A stretch of DNA of 64,000 nucleotides from Nordella sp. HKS 07 (lineage in GTDB: Bacteria > Pseudomonadota > Alphaproteobacteria > Rhizobiales > Aestuariivirgaceae). The notes beneath the pieces were generated by a model. It saw only the letters and a list, made by a program, of their open reading frames with translations. It was not told where the DNA came from and made no database searches. The stretch covers positions 3,118,001-3,182,000 of the forward strand of contig NZ_CP049258.1 in the NCBI RefSeq assembly GCF_011046735.1, written 5' to 3'. Within the stretch, counting starts at the first letter, position 1. Every line of letters starts with the position of its first letter. Made by a program: the position numbers and the translations under genes. This document shows positions 25,749 to 34,526 of this stretch, piece after piece.

Positions 25749-27089
25749 ATGAATCAGCGAATTCATCGGCAAATCCATGCGCTTTCCGATTCCCATCTGG
25801 CTGGAAAGCTGTCACGCCGCGCCTTTGTCACGCGGCTCCTTCAAATGGGCCTGACGACCGCGGCGGTCGCTTCCATTGCTGCCGAGTTCCGCCCGGCCTA
25901 TGCGGCGAGCAAGGGCCTCAAGGGTCATGTGCGCTTCCTGGTCGGTCCATGGTCGGAACGCGAGGTCGACAATCACAAGCATATCGCCGCGGCATTCAAC
26001 GCGCTTCACCCCGACGTGACCTTCGATTTCCGCCTGTATCAGTGGGCGACAGCGGCCCAAGAGATCAGTGCCTCCGTGGCTGGGGGCGGCCATGATATCT
26101 ATATGACGACTGAAAGCTCGTATCCCGATTATGAGGCCGGTACGGGCTTCGAGGACTGGACCGGGCGGATCAATGATCCGGCGTTCGCCACCGAAAAGGC
26201 CAAGTACCTCTATTGGGATCGTACCGAAAGCTATGGACCAAAACTTCTCGGCCTGCCCATCAGCTGGCATGTCGAGGATGCCTTGTTCGTCAATATGGAT
26301 AAGGTCCGCGCCGCGGGGCACGACGAGAACTTCGTCAACAGCTGGGACAAATTCGTCGATTGCATCGGCAAGATGACAAAGGAAGGTGAGACCTATGGTT
26401 TGGGGATCGGCATTCAGCTCGGCGGCTATGGCGAATGGTATCAGCGCTTGCGCTCCGCCGGCGGCTCCTATCTGACACCGGATCTCAAGGCCCCCAATGT
26501 TAATCGCCCGGAAGTGGTGCAGGTCACCGAGCAGATGGCAGATCTCTTCAAGAAGGGCATAGCGCCGCCGCTCGGCACCTACAGCTATGACGCGGCGCCT
26601 GCCGCTTTCGCCGCCGGCAAGCTCGCCATCTTGTCTTCGGATCTTGCCGGCACGACCGTGTTGCCGAAGAAGGTCCCCTTCGACTGGAAACTTCTGCCTT
26701 ATCCGCCCGGGCCGGTCGCCCAAGTCAATTTCAACGACCTGACCTATTACATGACCAATGCCAAGTCGCCGGACAAGGACCTGTTGTGGGAAGTCATGAC
26801 ATTCTGGACGAACGGTACCAATGATGCGTTTTGGGCGGACAATTCTGGCACCTATCCGGCGCGCTCCGATGCCGCCCAGAATGGCTACGGCACCAATGCC
26901 GCGCCGCAGCTTGCCGAGGCCTTGCCGCTATTCGTAAAATACGCGGTCGGCATCGAGAACTTCCCGCAATGGGCGACTGTCGAAGGTCTGGCGGAGGCCG
27001 AGATCCAGAACTGCTATGCCGGCAAGGTGACGGCGGCCGAGGCCGTCGCCAATGTCGAGAAGATCGTGAAAAGCGAAGTCGGACTCTAA
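25749..27089 (+). CDS. Carbohydrate ABC transporter substrate-binding protein (family 1)
   Basis: Extracellular sugar-type solute-binding protein, 446 residues. A leader with an Arg pair (LSRRAFVTRLLQMGLTTAAVASIAAEFRPAYAA) suggests Tat-like export. The mature part has VRFLVGPWSEREVDNHKHIAAAFNALHPDVTF, GGGHDIYMTTESSYPDYEAG, LGLPISWHVEDALFVNMDKV and GTYSYDAAPAAFAAGKLAI, a family-1 layout. The start ATG at 25749 was chosen because a longer reading would place the operator inside the coding region. First of a nine-gene operon that includes an apiosidase-like and a lactonase-like protein, so the ligand may be a branched-chain pentose or its glycoside; that is an inference. Confidence 0.88.
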   Translation: MNQRIHRQIHALSDSHLAGKLSRRAFVTRLLQMGLTTAAVASIAAEFRPAYAASKGLKGHVRFLVGPWSEREVDNHKHIAAAFNALHPDVTFDFRLYQWATAAQEISASVAGGGHDIYMTTESSYPDYEAGTGFEDWTGRINDPAFATEKAKYLYWDRTESYGPKLLGLPISWHVEDALFVNMDKVRAAGHDENFVNSWDKFVDCIGKMTKEGETYGLGIGIQLGGYGEWYQRLRSAGGSYLTPDLKAPNVNRPEVVQVTEQMADLFKKGIAPPLGTYSYDAAPAAFAAGKLAILSSDLAGTTVLPKKVPFDWKLLPYPPGPVAQVNFNDLTYYMTNAKSPDKDLLWEVMTFWTNGTNDAFWADNSGTYPARSDAAQNGYGTNAAPQLAEALPLFVKYAVGIENFPQWATVEGLAEAEIQNCYAGKVTAAEAVANVEKIVKSEVGL

Positions 27090-27106
27090 GCACAGGGAAT
27101 GCCGGC

Positions 27107-28063
27107 ATGAGTCTTGATGCCGCGACTATGCCAAGCGCGCATCCCGGCCGGCTGCGCCTGTCGGCCGAAGACCATCGCCGCTTGCGGCGCAAAGCGAGGC
27201 TCGGTCGCGAGATCCTCGGCTGGGCGTTTCTCGGACCGATGTTTGCGTGCTTCGTGATTTTTCTCGTGCTGCCGGTCATCGGCACCCTATGGTGGAGTTT
27301 GCGCTCGGGCGGCCTCGGCGGCGATACGAAATTCGTCGGCCTCAAGAACTTCACTGACCTTCCCGATATTGTGGGCGCCTCGACGGCAATCGGGAACACG
27401 CTGCTCTTCGCGCTGATCTCGGTGCCGCTGATCCTCATCGGCGCGCTCGCCATTGCGCTCATCCTGGCGCGCATCGAACGCGGCGGCTCGGTCTACCGCT
27501 TTCTCATCTATTTCCCGGTCCTCGTGCCGGGCGTCGTCGCCGCGCTCATCTGGCTGTTCATGACCAATGTCGACTTCGGGCTGTTCAATCAGGTGGCGCG
27601 ATGGTTCGGCGGCAGGCCGGTCGTTTGGCTCGGCGCCGACAACGCCTTGATCGTCCTCGCCATCCTCGATGTCTGGCGCAATGTCGGCTATTGGGCGCTA
27701 TTCTTCGTCGCGGCGATCATTGGCCTGCCCAAGGAGCTTTATCAGGCAGCCGAGCTCGACGGGGCTCCCGCCTGGGCGCGCTTTCGTTATCTCACCTTGC
27801 CATTGTTGCGCCGGATCATCTTTTTCGCGGTCGTCGTGGCGACGATCTGGGGCTTGCAGGTCTTTGACACAGCCCTCGTTCTCACCAGCGGCGGCCCCGG
27901 TACGGCGACGACGACGGTTATCTACCGCATCTGGCTCTATATGTTCGGCGCCACCAATAAGATCGGCATTGCCTCGGCGATCTCTCTGGTTCTCATCGTG
28001 GCCATTCTCCTCCTCACACTGGTCCAGATGCGGCTTCTGCGCGGCAGGAGAGGGGGAGACTGA
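27107..28063 (+). CDS. Carbohydrate ABC transporter permease (MalF/UgpA-type)
   Basis: Inner-membrane permease of 318 residues with six membrane segments. Features are LGPMFACFVIFLVLPVIGTLWWS at the N-terminus and the EAA loop ELYQAAELDGAPAWARFRYLTLPLL, which docks on the ATPase. The start ATG at 27107 has AGGGAA upstream; the open frame that extends to 26831 runs back into the binding-protein gene and is rejected. It ends with TGA overlapping the next ATG by 1 bp. Confidence 0.92.
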   Translation: MSLDAATMPSAHPGRLRLSAEDHRRLRRKARLGREILGWAFLGPMFACFVIFLVLPVIGTLWWSLRSGGLGGDTKFVGLKNFTDLPDIVGASTAIGNTLLFALISVPLILIGALAIALILARIERGGSVYRFLIYFPVLVPGVVAALIWLFMTNVDFGLFNQVARWFGGRPVVWLGADNALIVLAILDVWRNVGYWALFFVAAIIGLPKELYQAAELDGAPAWARFRYLTLPLLRRIIFFAVVVATIWGLQVFDTALVLTSGGPGTATTTVIYRIWLYMFGATNKIGIASAISLVLIVAILLLTLVQMRLLRGRRGGD

Positions 28064-28935
28064 TGGTAGCGGCGGCTCATCATAGTGCTGAAGAACATGC
28101 GCGCATCAGGCTGAGGCGCCGACGCTGGAAGGAATTCGCGCGGCATTGTGTTCTGGCGCTCGTCGCCTTCATCCTGGTGGCGCCTTTTTATTATGTTCTC
28201 CTTGCCTCGCTGAAGGACAGCACCGAGATATTCAGCTATCCGCCGAAATTGCTGCCGATCCCGCTCTATTTCGGCAATTACAGCGATCTCTTGTGGAACA
28301 CCGGCTTCCTGCGCTGGATGTTCAACACCTTGTTCGTCGCGACGAGCGTGACCGTGCTCAAGGTCTTCCTCGATTCGCTGGCGGGCTATGCCTTGGCCAA
28401 GATCGAGTTCACCGGCAAGCGCATCGTCTTCATGCTGATGCTGGTCCTGCTGATGGTGCCGATCGGGGCCTTGATCGTGCCGCTCTGGTCGCTCGTCTCG
28501 TCGCTTGGCCTCATCAACACCTATCTCGCTTTGATCCTGCCGCCCTTGGCCAATCCCTTGGGTGCCATACTGATGCGGCAATTCATCTTAAGTCTGCCGC
28601 GCGATCTCGAAAATGCCGCGCGCCTCGACGGATTGAGCGAATTCGCGATCTATTGGCGCATTGTTCTGCCGCTCATCAAGCCGGGCCTCGTGGTTCTTGC
28701 GGTCATCATCTTCACCGATCAGTTCATGAGCTTCACCTGGCCGCTGATCGCCACGACCAGCGACGAGTTGCAGGTACTGACCGTCGGCATTGCGGCGCTG
28801 CGCGCCCATGGCGGTGCCAATTATGGCTTGTGGTCGGCCTCCGCCGTCATGTCGCTGGTCCCGATCGGCATATTCTTCTTCGTGCTGCAGCGCCAGTTCC
28901 TGGCGCGTTCATTGGCCGGTGCCTTGAAACAATGA
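28063..28935 (+). CDS. Carbohydrate ABC transporter permease (MalG/UgpE-type)
   Basis: Second permease, 290 residues with six membrane segments. LALVAFILVAPFYYVLLASLKDSTEIFSYPP is the typical first segment and periplasmic loop, MFNTLFVATSVTVLKVFLDSLAGYALAKIEFTGK the next, and DLENAARLDGLSEFAIYWRIVLPLIKPG is the EAA loop. It overlaps the first permease gene by one base (TGATG). Confidence 0.92.
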   Translation: MVAAAHHSAEEHARIRLRRRRWKEFARHCVLALVAFILVAPFYYVLLASLKDSTEIFSYPPKLLPIPLYFGNYSDLLWNTGFLRWMFNTLFVATSVTVLKVFLDSLAGYALAKIEFTGKRIVFMLMLVLLMVPIGALIVPLWSLVSSLGLINTYLALILPPLANPLGAILMRQFILSLPRDLENAARLDGLSEFAIYWRIVLPLIKPGLVVLAVIIFTDQFMSFTWPLIATTSDELQVLTVGIAALRAHGGANYGLWSASAVMSLVPIGIFFFVLQRQFLARSLAGALKQ

Positions 28936-28945
28936 GGATCGTCCA

Positions 28946-30043
28946 TTGACCGCCATCGACACTCAAAACGAACCCGCCATAGAGCTGATCGAGGTCGCTA
29001 AACACTATGGCAATGTCACCGTGCTTGAGGGCGTCACTCTTACCGTAGCGCCGGGCGAGTTCATCGCTCTCCTCGGCCCCTCGGGCTGCGGCAAGAGCAC
29101 GCTCCTCAAGCTCATCGCCGGGCTCGACGAATTGAGCGGCGGCGAAATCTACATCGGTGGCCGCCTGGCCAATTACCTGAAGCCGGCCCACCGCGATGTA
29201 GCCATGGTGTTCCAGAATTATGCGCTCTACCCTCATATGACGGTGCGCGAGAATCTCGGCTTCCCGTTGAAGATGGGCGGTGTCGAGCGTGAGGTGGTGC
29301 GCTCCAAAGTGGAGGCCGCCGCCGGCCTGCTTCAGCTCTCAGGCCAGCTCGACAGGTTTCCTGATGAATTGTCGGGCGGCCAGCGCCAGCGCGTGGCGCT
29401 CGGCCGCGCCATCGTGCGCGAGCCCTATGTCTTCCTGATGGACGAGCCCTTGTCCAATCTGGATGCGCTGCTGCGTGTCGAGATGCGCGCCGAGCTTGTC
29501 AGGCTGCACAAGCGCGTCGGGCGCACGACAATCTATGTGACCCATGATCAGGTCGAGGCTATGACCATGGCGAGTCGCATCGTGCTGATGAATCGCGGTA
29601 TCATCCAGCAGGTCGGGACACCCGCCGAGATCTATTCGACACCCGCCAATACTTTCGTGGCGACCTTCGTCGGCAGTCCGCCGATGAATCTGTTCAAGGG
29701 CAACCTCGAGCGCAGCGGACAGCAGATGATGTTCCGAGGTCCATTCGAGGTCGTGATCGACACAATAGCGCCGGCCGGGCCGGTGACGATCGGCATCCGG
29801 CCGGAGCATGTCGAGGTCGGCGACAGCGAGGTCAAAGCAGGCCTTGCCGCCGTGATCGATGCTGTGGAACGCGTTGGCCCCGATGCCTATTTGCGGGCGA
29901 CGAGCCCTCAGGGTGTTGCGTTGACCGCCCGTGTTGATGGCGCGACGACACCGCGCGAAGGCGATCGCATCTGGCTCCGTTTTTCGACGCAGCATCTTCG
30001 CCTGTTCGATGCGGCGGGCAATCTCGTGATGGGGAAAGCGTGA
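28946..30043 (+). CDS. Carbohydrate ABC transporter ATP-binding protein (MalK/UgpC-type)
   Basis: ATPase of the sugar importer, 365 residues. Walker A is GPSGCGKST, Q-loop VFQNYALYPHMTVREN, signature DELSGGQRQRVALGRAI, Walker B FLMDEPLSNLDALLR, and H-loop YVTHDQVEAMTMA. The C-terminal ~120 residues are the TOBE/OB regulatory domain (TIGIRPEHVEVGD). The start is a TTG at 28946 with AGGA seven bases upstream; no ATG fits. It lies between the permeases and the glycosidase gene, co-directional. Confidence 0.93.
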   Translation: MTAIDTQNEPAIELIEVAKHYGNVTVLEGVTLTVAPGEFIALLGPSGCGKSTLLKLIAGLDELSGGEIYIGGRLANYLKPAHRDVAMVFQNYALYPHMTVRENLGFPLKMGGVEREVVRSKVEAAAGLLQLSGQLDRFPDELSGGQRQRVALGRAIVREPYVFLMDEPLSNLDALLRVEMRAELVRLHKRVGRTTIYVTHDQVEAMTMASRIVLMNRGIIQQVGTPAEIYSTPANTFVATFVGSPPMNLFKGNLERSGQQMMFRGPFEVVIDTIAPAGPVTIGIRPEHVEVGDSEVKAGLAAVIDAVERVGPDAYLRATSPQGVALTARVDGATTPREGDRIWLRFSTQHLRLFDAAGNLVMGKA

Positions 30044-30066
30044 TGATCGGGAGAGAGGGCCAGGCG

Positions 30067-31398
30067 ATGCATCGTTACCATCAGGTTCATCCAACTGAGC
30101 CGACAATGGGTAAAACGGTTCTTCCCGATCCGGTGCCGACGGCCCGCTATCCGCTGTCGATTTCTGCCGACCACCGGCGCCTGCTCGATGCCGATGGCCG
30201 GCAATTCCTGATCCAGGGCGATGCCGCCTGGTCGCTCATCGCCAATCTCGATTACACCGATGCCGTGCGGTATCTCGACGACCGCAAGGCAAAAGGCTTC
30301 AACACCATCATCGTCAGCCTTGTCGAGCATTGCTATTCGCAGGACCCGCCGCGCGATCTGGCGGGGCGCGAACCTTTCACCACACCTGGCGACATGAGCA
30401 CGCCCAACGACTCCTATTTCGATGCGGCCGAGCGCGTCCTCGCTGCTTCAGCCGAGCGCGGCATTGCCGTCATCCTCGCGCCGGCCTATATCGGCTACCG
30501 GCGCGACCGCGGCAAAGGCATCTCGCCGCATCTCGACGGTTGGTACGACGAGATCGTTGCGACGGGTCCCGAAGGCTGCCGCAAATATGGGAATTATCTC
30601 GGCCGCCGCTTCGGACGTTTCGCCAATATCATCTGGTGCATCGGCGGCGATTGGCATCCGGAGAAGACGCGGCCGGGGCTCGATGCCGTGGCCCAGGGTC
30701 TGCGTGAAGCGGGCGTGCGTACGCTCTTCACCGGCCATACGCATCCCGAATTCTCGGCCGCGGATACTTTCGAAGGCTCCGACTGGCTCGACCTCAACAT
30801 CACTTACACGTACGGCATCGTCCATCGCCTGCTGATCGAGGACTGGCAGCGCCGGCCGGTCATGCCGTTCTTCCTCATCGAGTCGACCTATGAAAGCGAG
30901 CACAATGCCAGCCATCAGCAGATCCGCCGCCAAGCCTATTGGTCGGTTCTGTGTGGCGGCAACGGCCATTGCATGGGCAATCATCCGATCTGGCTTTTCG
31001 GCGAGGGCTGGCAAGATGCGCTCGACCTGCCGGGCTCGCTGGCCATGGAGCGGTGGGGAGATTTTTTCCGCAAGCTGCCCTGGAGCGAACTCGTGCCCGA
31101 CCTCGAGCGCGAGCTGGTTTCAGCCGGTTTGGGCGAAGCGCGCGGCCTCGACCGTGTGACGGTAGCACGCACCGCCGATGAGCGTCTCGGTGCTGCATAT
31201 CTGCCCGTCTGCCGACCCGTCGAAGTGCAGCTTGGCAGCCTGAAAGGCCCCAGGCTTTCCGTCGAATGGTTCGATCCGGCGAGCGGCCGGCAGGTTTCCG
31301 GCGGCATCTTGCTGGCAAAAGGGTCGGCGGTGCTGGCGCCGCCTTTCACGGAAGATTCAATGCTCGTTCTGAGATCGATCGGGGACGATGATGATTGA
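30067..31398 (+). CDS. DUF4038 apiosidase-like glycoside hydrolase (GH140-related)
   Basis: Predicted (beta/alpha)8 glycosidase, 443 residues, of the DUF4038 group that includes the GH140 D-apiosidase. Recognition rests on the N-terminal substrate-loop text LDADGRQFLIQGDAAWSLIANLDYTDAVRYLDDRKAKGFNTIIVSLVEHCYS, then the IIWCIGGDWHP strand and FFLIESTYESEHN, where the Asp and Glu are candidate catalytic residues. The C-terminal ~100 residues look like a small beta-domain (VEWFDPASGRQVSGG). There is no signal peptide, so it would act on imported glycosides in the cytoplasm. I chose ATG 30067 (AGAGAGG upstream); GTG 30040 or ATG 30043 are alternatives overlapping the ATPase gene. Apiose specificity is inferred from the family and the next gene. 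Confidence 0.72.
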   Translation: MHRYHQVHPTEPTMGKTVLPDPVPTARYPLSISADHRRLLDADGRQFLIQGDAAWSLIANLDYTDAVRYLDDRKAKGFNTIIVSLVEHCYSQDPPRDLAGREPFTTPGDMSTPNDSYFDAAERVLAASAERGIAVILAPAYIGYRRDRGKGISPHLDGWYDEIVATGPEGCRKYGNYLGRRFGRFANIIWCIGGDWHPEKTRPGLDAVAQGLREAGVRTLFTGHTHPEFSAADTFEGSDWLDLNITYTYGIVHRLLIEDWQRRPVMPFFLIESTYESEHNASHQQIRRQAYWSVLCGGNGHCMGNHPIWLFGEGWQDALDLPGSLAMERWGDFFRKLPWSELVPDLERELVSAGLGEARGLDRVTVARTADERLGAAYLPVCRPVEVQLGSLKGPRLSVEWFDPASGRQVSGGILLAKGSAVLAPPFTEDSMLVLRSIGDDDD

Positions 31399-33355
31399 AC
31401 GCTCGATCGCGCTCTTCGGCACAACGCAGCCCATCCCCGACAGGATCGAGCTGAAGGCAGGACCGCTTTCGGTGACATTGGAAAACGGGGCGCTGCGCTG
31501 GATCCACTTGGGCGACATCGAGGTGCTCCGCGCCATCGCCTTCCTTGTGCGCGACCGCAATTGGGATACGCCTGAGCCGCATCTTTCGAATGTCATGGTC
31601 GATCAGGACAAGAACGGGTTTCGCGTCAGCTTTGACGCGTTCTGTCGCACCAGTGACGGTGAGTTGCCCTGGTCGGCCGAGATCGTGGGTGAGGCGGACG
31701 GAACGCTACGCTTCACCGGCACCGCCAGCCCGCGTCAGGATTTCATCACCAACCGCACCGGCTTCGTCGTTCTGCATCCACTTGAGGGCGTTGCCGGCTG
31801 TCCGGTCGAGGTCACGCATACAAGCGGCGTAAAGCGAAAAGCGCGCTTTCCCGACTTCATCGACCCCGAACAATGCTTCTTCGATATTCGCAGCCTGTCG
31901 CACGAGACGGCACCTGGTGTGTGGGCGACCTGCACCATGGAAGGCGATATGTGGGAGATGGAAGACCATCGCAATTGGCTCGATGCGTCCTTCAAGACCT
32001 ATGTCCGGCCGCTCGCTTTGCCGTTTCCCTATACGATCGCCGGCGGCAGCCGCGTGACCCAGAGCGTCACGCTAAACTTTTCCGGAAAGGGGTCGAGATC
32101 GCCGAAGGCGGCGGGCGATAGACCGGTCGAGATCACACTCTCCACGGGAACCACGCGGATGCCCTTGATCGGTCTGCGTGCACCGGTCCAGTGGCTCGAT
32201 GAGGTCAATGCGGTCGAGGGGCTTGGGCGCGAGGCGGGCGCGCAATTGCTCAATGCGCGGTTCGACCCGCGCCAGGGCCACGGTGTCCGCGAGCTGCAAA
32301 AATTTGCCAATCTGGCGCAACGGATGGATGCGGGCCTGGCGCTGGAACTGGTCGTGCCTTGCCGGCGCGATGCCGCGGTAGAGCTGGCGGAGTTTGCCGA
32401 CCAGCTCGGCCAGTCCGGCGCGCAACTGGAATCAATCGCGGTCGCCGTGGCGGAAGACCGCATTCGCCTGGAGCCGGGTCCGCCGCCGCCATCGCTGGCG
32501 CTGCTGGGTGAGGTACATCGTGCGGCGCGCGCCGCCTTGCCGGGCATGACGATCGGCGGCGGGACTTTCGGCTTCTTCGCCGAGCTCAACCGCAATTGGC
32601 CACCCATTGGCTTGATCGACTACGTCACCCACATCACCTGTAGCGTCGTTCACGCGGCCGATGACCGGACGATGATGGAGAATCTGGATTCTTTCCGCGC
32701 CATGACGCGGACGATCCGGGCCTTTGCAGGAGCCAAGCCTTATCGCCTGATTGCCGTGGGCTTGGGCTTAGAGAGCGGGCCCTATAGTGAGCCGTCACCC
32801 AACCCCGATAACTCGCGCCGCACCATGGTGCGCATGGATCCGCGCCAGCGCGGTCTCTTCGCGGCGGCCTGGACGCTGGCGGCGCTCGCGGAGGCAGCGC
32901 AAGCCGGCATAGCTGCTGTCAGTCCTGCCGCTTTGGCGGGCGAGCTCGGGATCATTCATCGCCGGATGTCTCACGGTCAGCCGTGGTTCGATGCCAGTGC
33001 GCATCCCTCTGTCTATCCGCTCTATCACGTGGTGCGAGGCATGGCGCGGGCAGCCGGACAGCCTTGCTTCGACGCGCTGTCGTCACATTCGGCCCGGATA
33101 CGGGCGACCGCCTATCGCGACGCGAAAGGCCACAAGATTCTGTGGATCACCAATCTCAGCGACCAATCGCAACGCGTGGTCTTGCCGGACCATACGGGCG
33201 ATTTCGCCATGAGCCGCCTTGATGAGGAGACTTTCGAGGAAGCGGCCGTCGATCCGGCTTTCCTCGACAACACAAGCACGAACCTTGCGAGCCGTGAGAT
33301 CGAAATCAGGGCGTATGGCGTCGCCCGTATAGAGATGAGGGACAGGAATGGTTGA
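31388..33355 (+). CDS. Probable D-apionate lactonase-like protein (ApnL family)
   Basis: The 655-residue protein resembles by memory the ApnL family, which opens D-apionolactone to D-apionate in apiose catabolism. The N-terminal ~230 residues are a beta-rich domain starting LFGTTQPIPDRIELKAGPLSVTLENGALRWIHLGDIEVLRAIAFLVRDRNW. The middle (residues ~250-520) looks like a TIM-barrel with VTHITCSVVHAADDRTMMENL and YRLIAVGLGLESGPYSEPSPNPDN. The end is a beta-domain. It overlaps the glycosidase gene by 11 bp and the next gene by 8 bp, so it is firmly in the operon. No apiose dehydrogenase is seen here. Family assignment was not checked by search, so moderate confidence. Confidence 0.6.
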   Translation: MMIERSIALFGTTQPIPDRIELKAGPLSVTLENGALRWIHLGDIEVLRAIAFLVRDRNWDTPEPHLSNVMVDQDKNGFRVSFDAFCRTSDGELPWSAEIVGEADGTLRFTGTASPRQDFITNRTGFVVLHPLEGVAGCPVEVTHTSGVKRKARFPDFIDPEQCFFDIRSLSHETAPGVWATCTMEGDMWEMEDHRNWLDASFKTYVRPLALPFPYTIAGGSRVTQSVTLNFSGKGSRSPKAAGDRPVEITLSTGTTRMPLIGLRAPVQWLDEVNAVEGLGREAGAQLLNARFDPRQGHGVRELQKFANLAQRMDAGLALELVVPCRRDAAVELAEFADQLGQSGAQLESIAVAVAEDRIRLEPGPPPPSLALLGEVHRAARAALPGMTIGGGTFGFFAELNRNWPPIGLIDYVTHITCSVVHAADDRTMMENLDSFRAMTRTIRAFAGAKPYRLIAVGLGLESGPYSEPSPNPDNSRRTMVRMDPRQRGLFAAAWTLAALAEAAQAGIAAVSPAALAGELGIIHRRMSHGQPWFDASAHPSVYPLYHVVRGMARAAGQPCFDALSSHSARIRATAYRDAKGHKILWITNLSDQSQRVVLPDHTGDFAMSRLDEETFEEAAVDPAFLDNTSTNLASREIEIRAYGVARIEMRDRNG

Positions 33356-34499
33356 GCATCACAAAGCGACTCTCGGGCCGAACGCAACATTCATCGGCGT
33401 CAAAGGCGGACGCAAGCGGCTCAATACGCCCGCTTTGCTGCTCGATCTTGATGCGCTCGAGCGCAATATCGCGACGATGGCCGCGCATGCGAAGAAGGTC
33501 GGCATCCATGTGCGTCCGCACAGCAAGGGTGCGAAATCGGTCGAGATCGCCCGCCGGCAAGTCGCGGCAGGCGCCATAGGTATATGTTGCGCGACTTTGG
33601 GCGAGGCGGAGGCGTTGGCATCGGGCGGCATTGCCAATCTCCTGATCACCTCACCGGTCGTGACGCCGGTAATGATCGATCGGCTGATTGCGCTCAATCT
33701 CAAAAGCCAGGGGCTGATGCTCGTGGCCGACAACCCCGCCAATGTCGATGCGCTGGCTGCCGCCAGCGCCAATGCCGGCCGGCGCCTGTCGCTGGTCGTT
33801 GAATTCGATGTGGGCCAGGGCCGCACCGGCACGACCAGCGTCGAGATGGCGGCGGCGCTGGCGCGGCAGATCAAGGCTTCATTGCATCTCCATTATGCCG
33901 GCGTGCAGGCCTACTACGGACATCTTCAGCACATTCCCGCTCATGCCGAGCGCAAGGCGGCGGCCGCCGCGCAGATGGACCGCGTCCGGGCGCTTCTCGA
34001 TCACCTGAAGGCGGCGGATCTTGCACCGGCCCTGGTCACTGGCGGCGGGACCGGCACATTCGACATCGATCCCGATGGCGGCGTCTATACGGAAGTCCAG
34101 GCGGGATCCTATCCCTTCATGGATCGCGAATATCTAGAAATCGCCATGACGGCGGGCGGCGCCTCGCCCTTTGCCGCCGCCCTTTTCGTGCAGACCTCGG
34201 TGGTGAGCGCCAATCGCGAGGGTTTCGCCATCGTCAATGCCGGATATAAGTCCTTCGCGACCGAAGGCGGCCCACCGGTTGTCGCCTCCCCGGAGCTTCC
34301 CGGCGCCAGCTACCGTCTGATGGGCGATGAGCATGGCGGTGTCCAATATGATGCGCAAAAGGCTGAACTGAGAATCGGCGATGTCGTCGAGTTCCTGACC
34401 CCGCATTGCGATCCGACGATCAATCTCTATGACCGCTATCACTGCGTGCGCGGCGATACACTCGTCGACATATGGCCGGTGGATGCGAGAGGCAGGTAG
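33348..34499 (+). CDS. D-threonine aldolase / D-serine dehydratase-like PLP enzyme (DSD1 family)
   Basis: Fold-III PLP enzyme of 383 residues. The N-terminal alanine-racemase-like barrel has LNTPALLLDLDALERNIATM and the PLP-lysine region VRPHSKGAKSVEIARRQ (family form RPHxKxHK, here partly altered to KGAK). GGGTGTFDIDP is the phosphate-binding loop. Near the end, VEFLTPHCDPTINLYDRYH supplies the His/Cys-Asp metal site of D-threonine aldolases and D-serine dehydratases. The reaction is cleavage or dehydration of a D-beta-hydroxy-amino acid. The changed Lys-motif neighbour makes the exact activity uncertain. It precedes DadA- and RidA-like genes, which suits D-amino-acid breakdown. Confidence 0.82.
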   Translation: MVEHHKATLGPNATFIGVKGGRKRLNTPALLLDLDALERNIATMAAHAKKVGIHVRPHSKGAKSVEIARRQVAAGAIGICCATLGEAEALASGGIANLLITSPVVTPVMIDRLIALNLKSQGLMLVADNPANVDALAAASANAGRRLSLVVEFDVGQGRTGTTSVEMAAALARQIKASLHLHYAGVQAYYGHLQHIPAHAERKAAAAAQMDRVRALLDHLKAADLAPALVTGGGTGTFDIDPDGGVYTEVQAGSYPFMDREYLEIAMTAGGASPFAAALFVQTSVVSANREGFAIVNAGYKSFATEGGPPVVASPELPGASYRLMGDEHGGVQYDAQKAELRIGDVVEFLTPHCDPTINLYDRYHCVRGDTLVDIWPVDARGR

Positions 34500-34526
34500 A
34501 ATGACAGACCGGGAAGGGGAGGCGTC

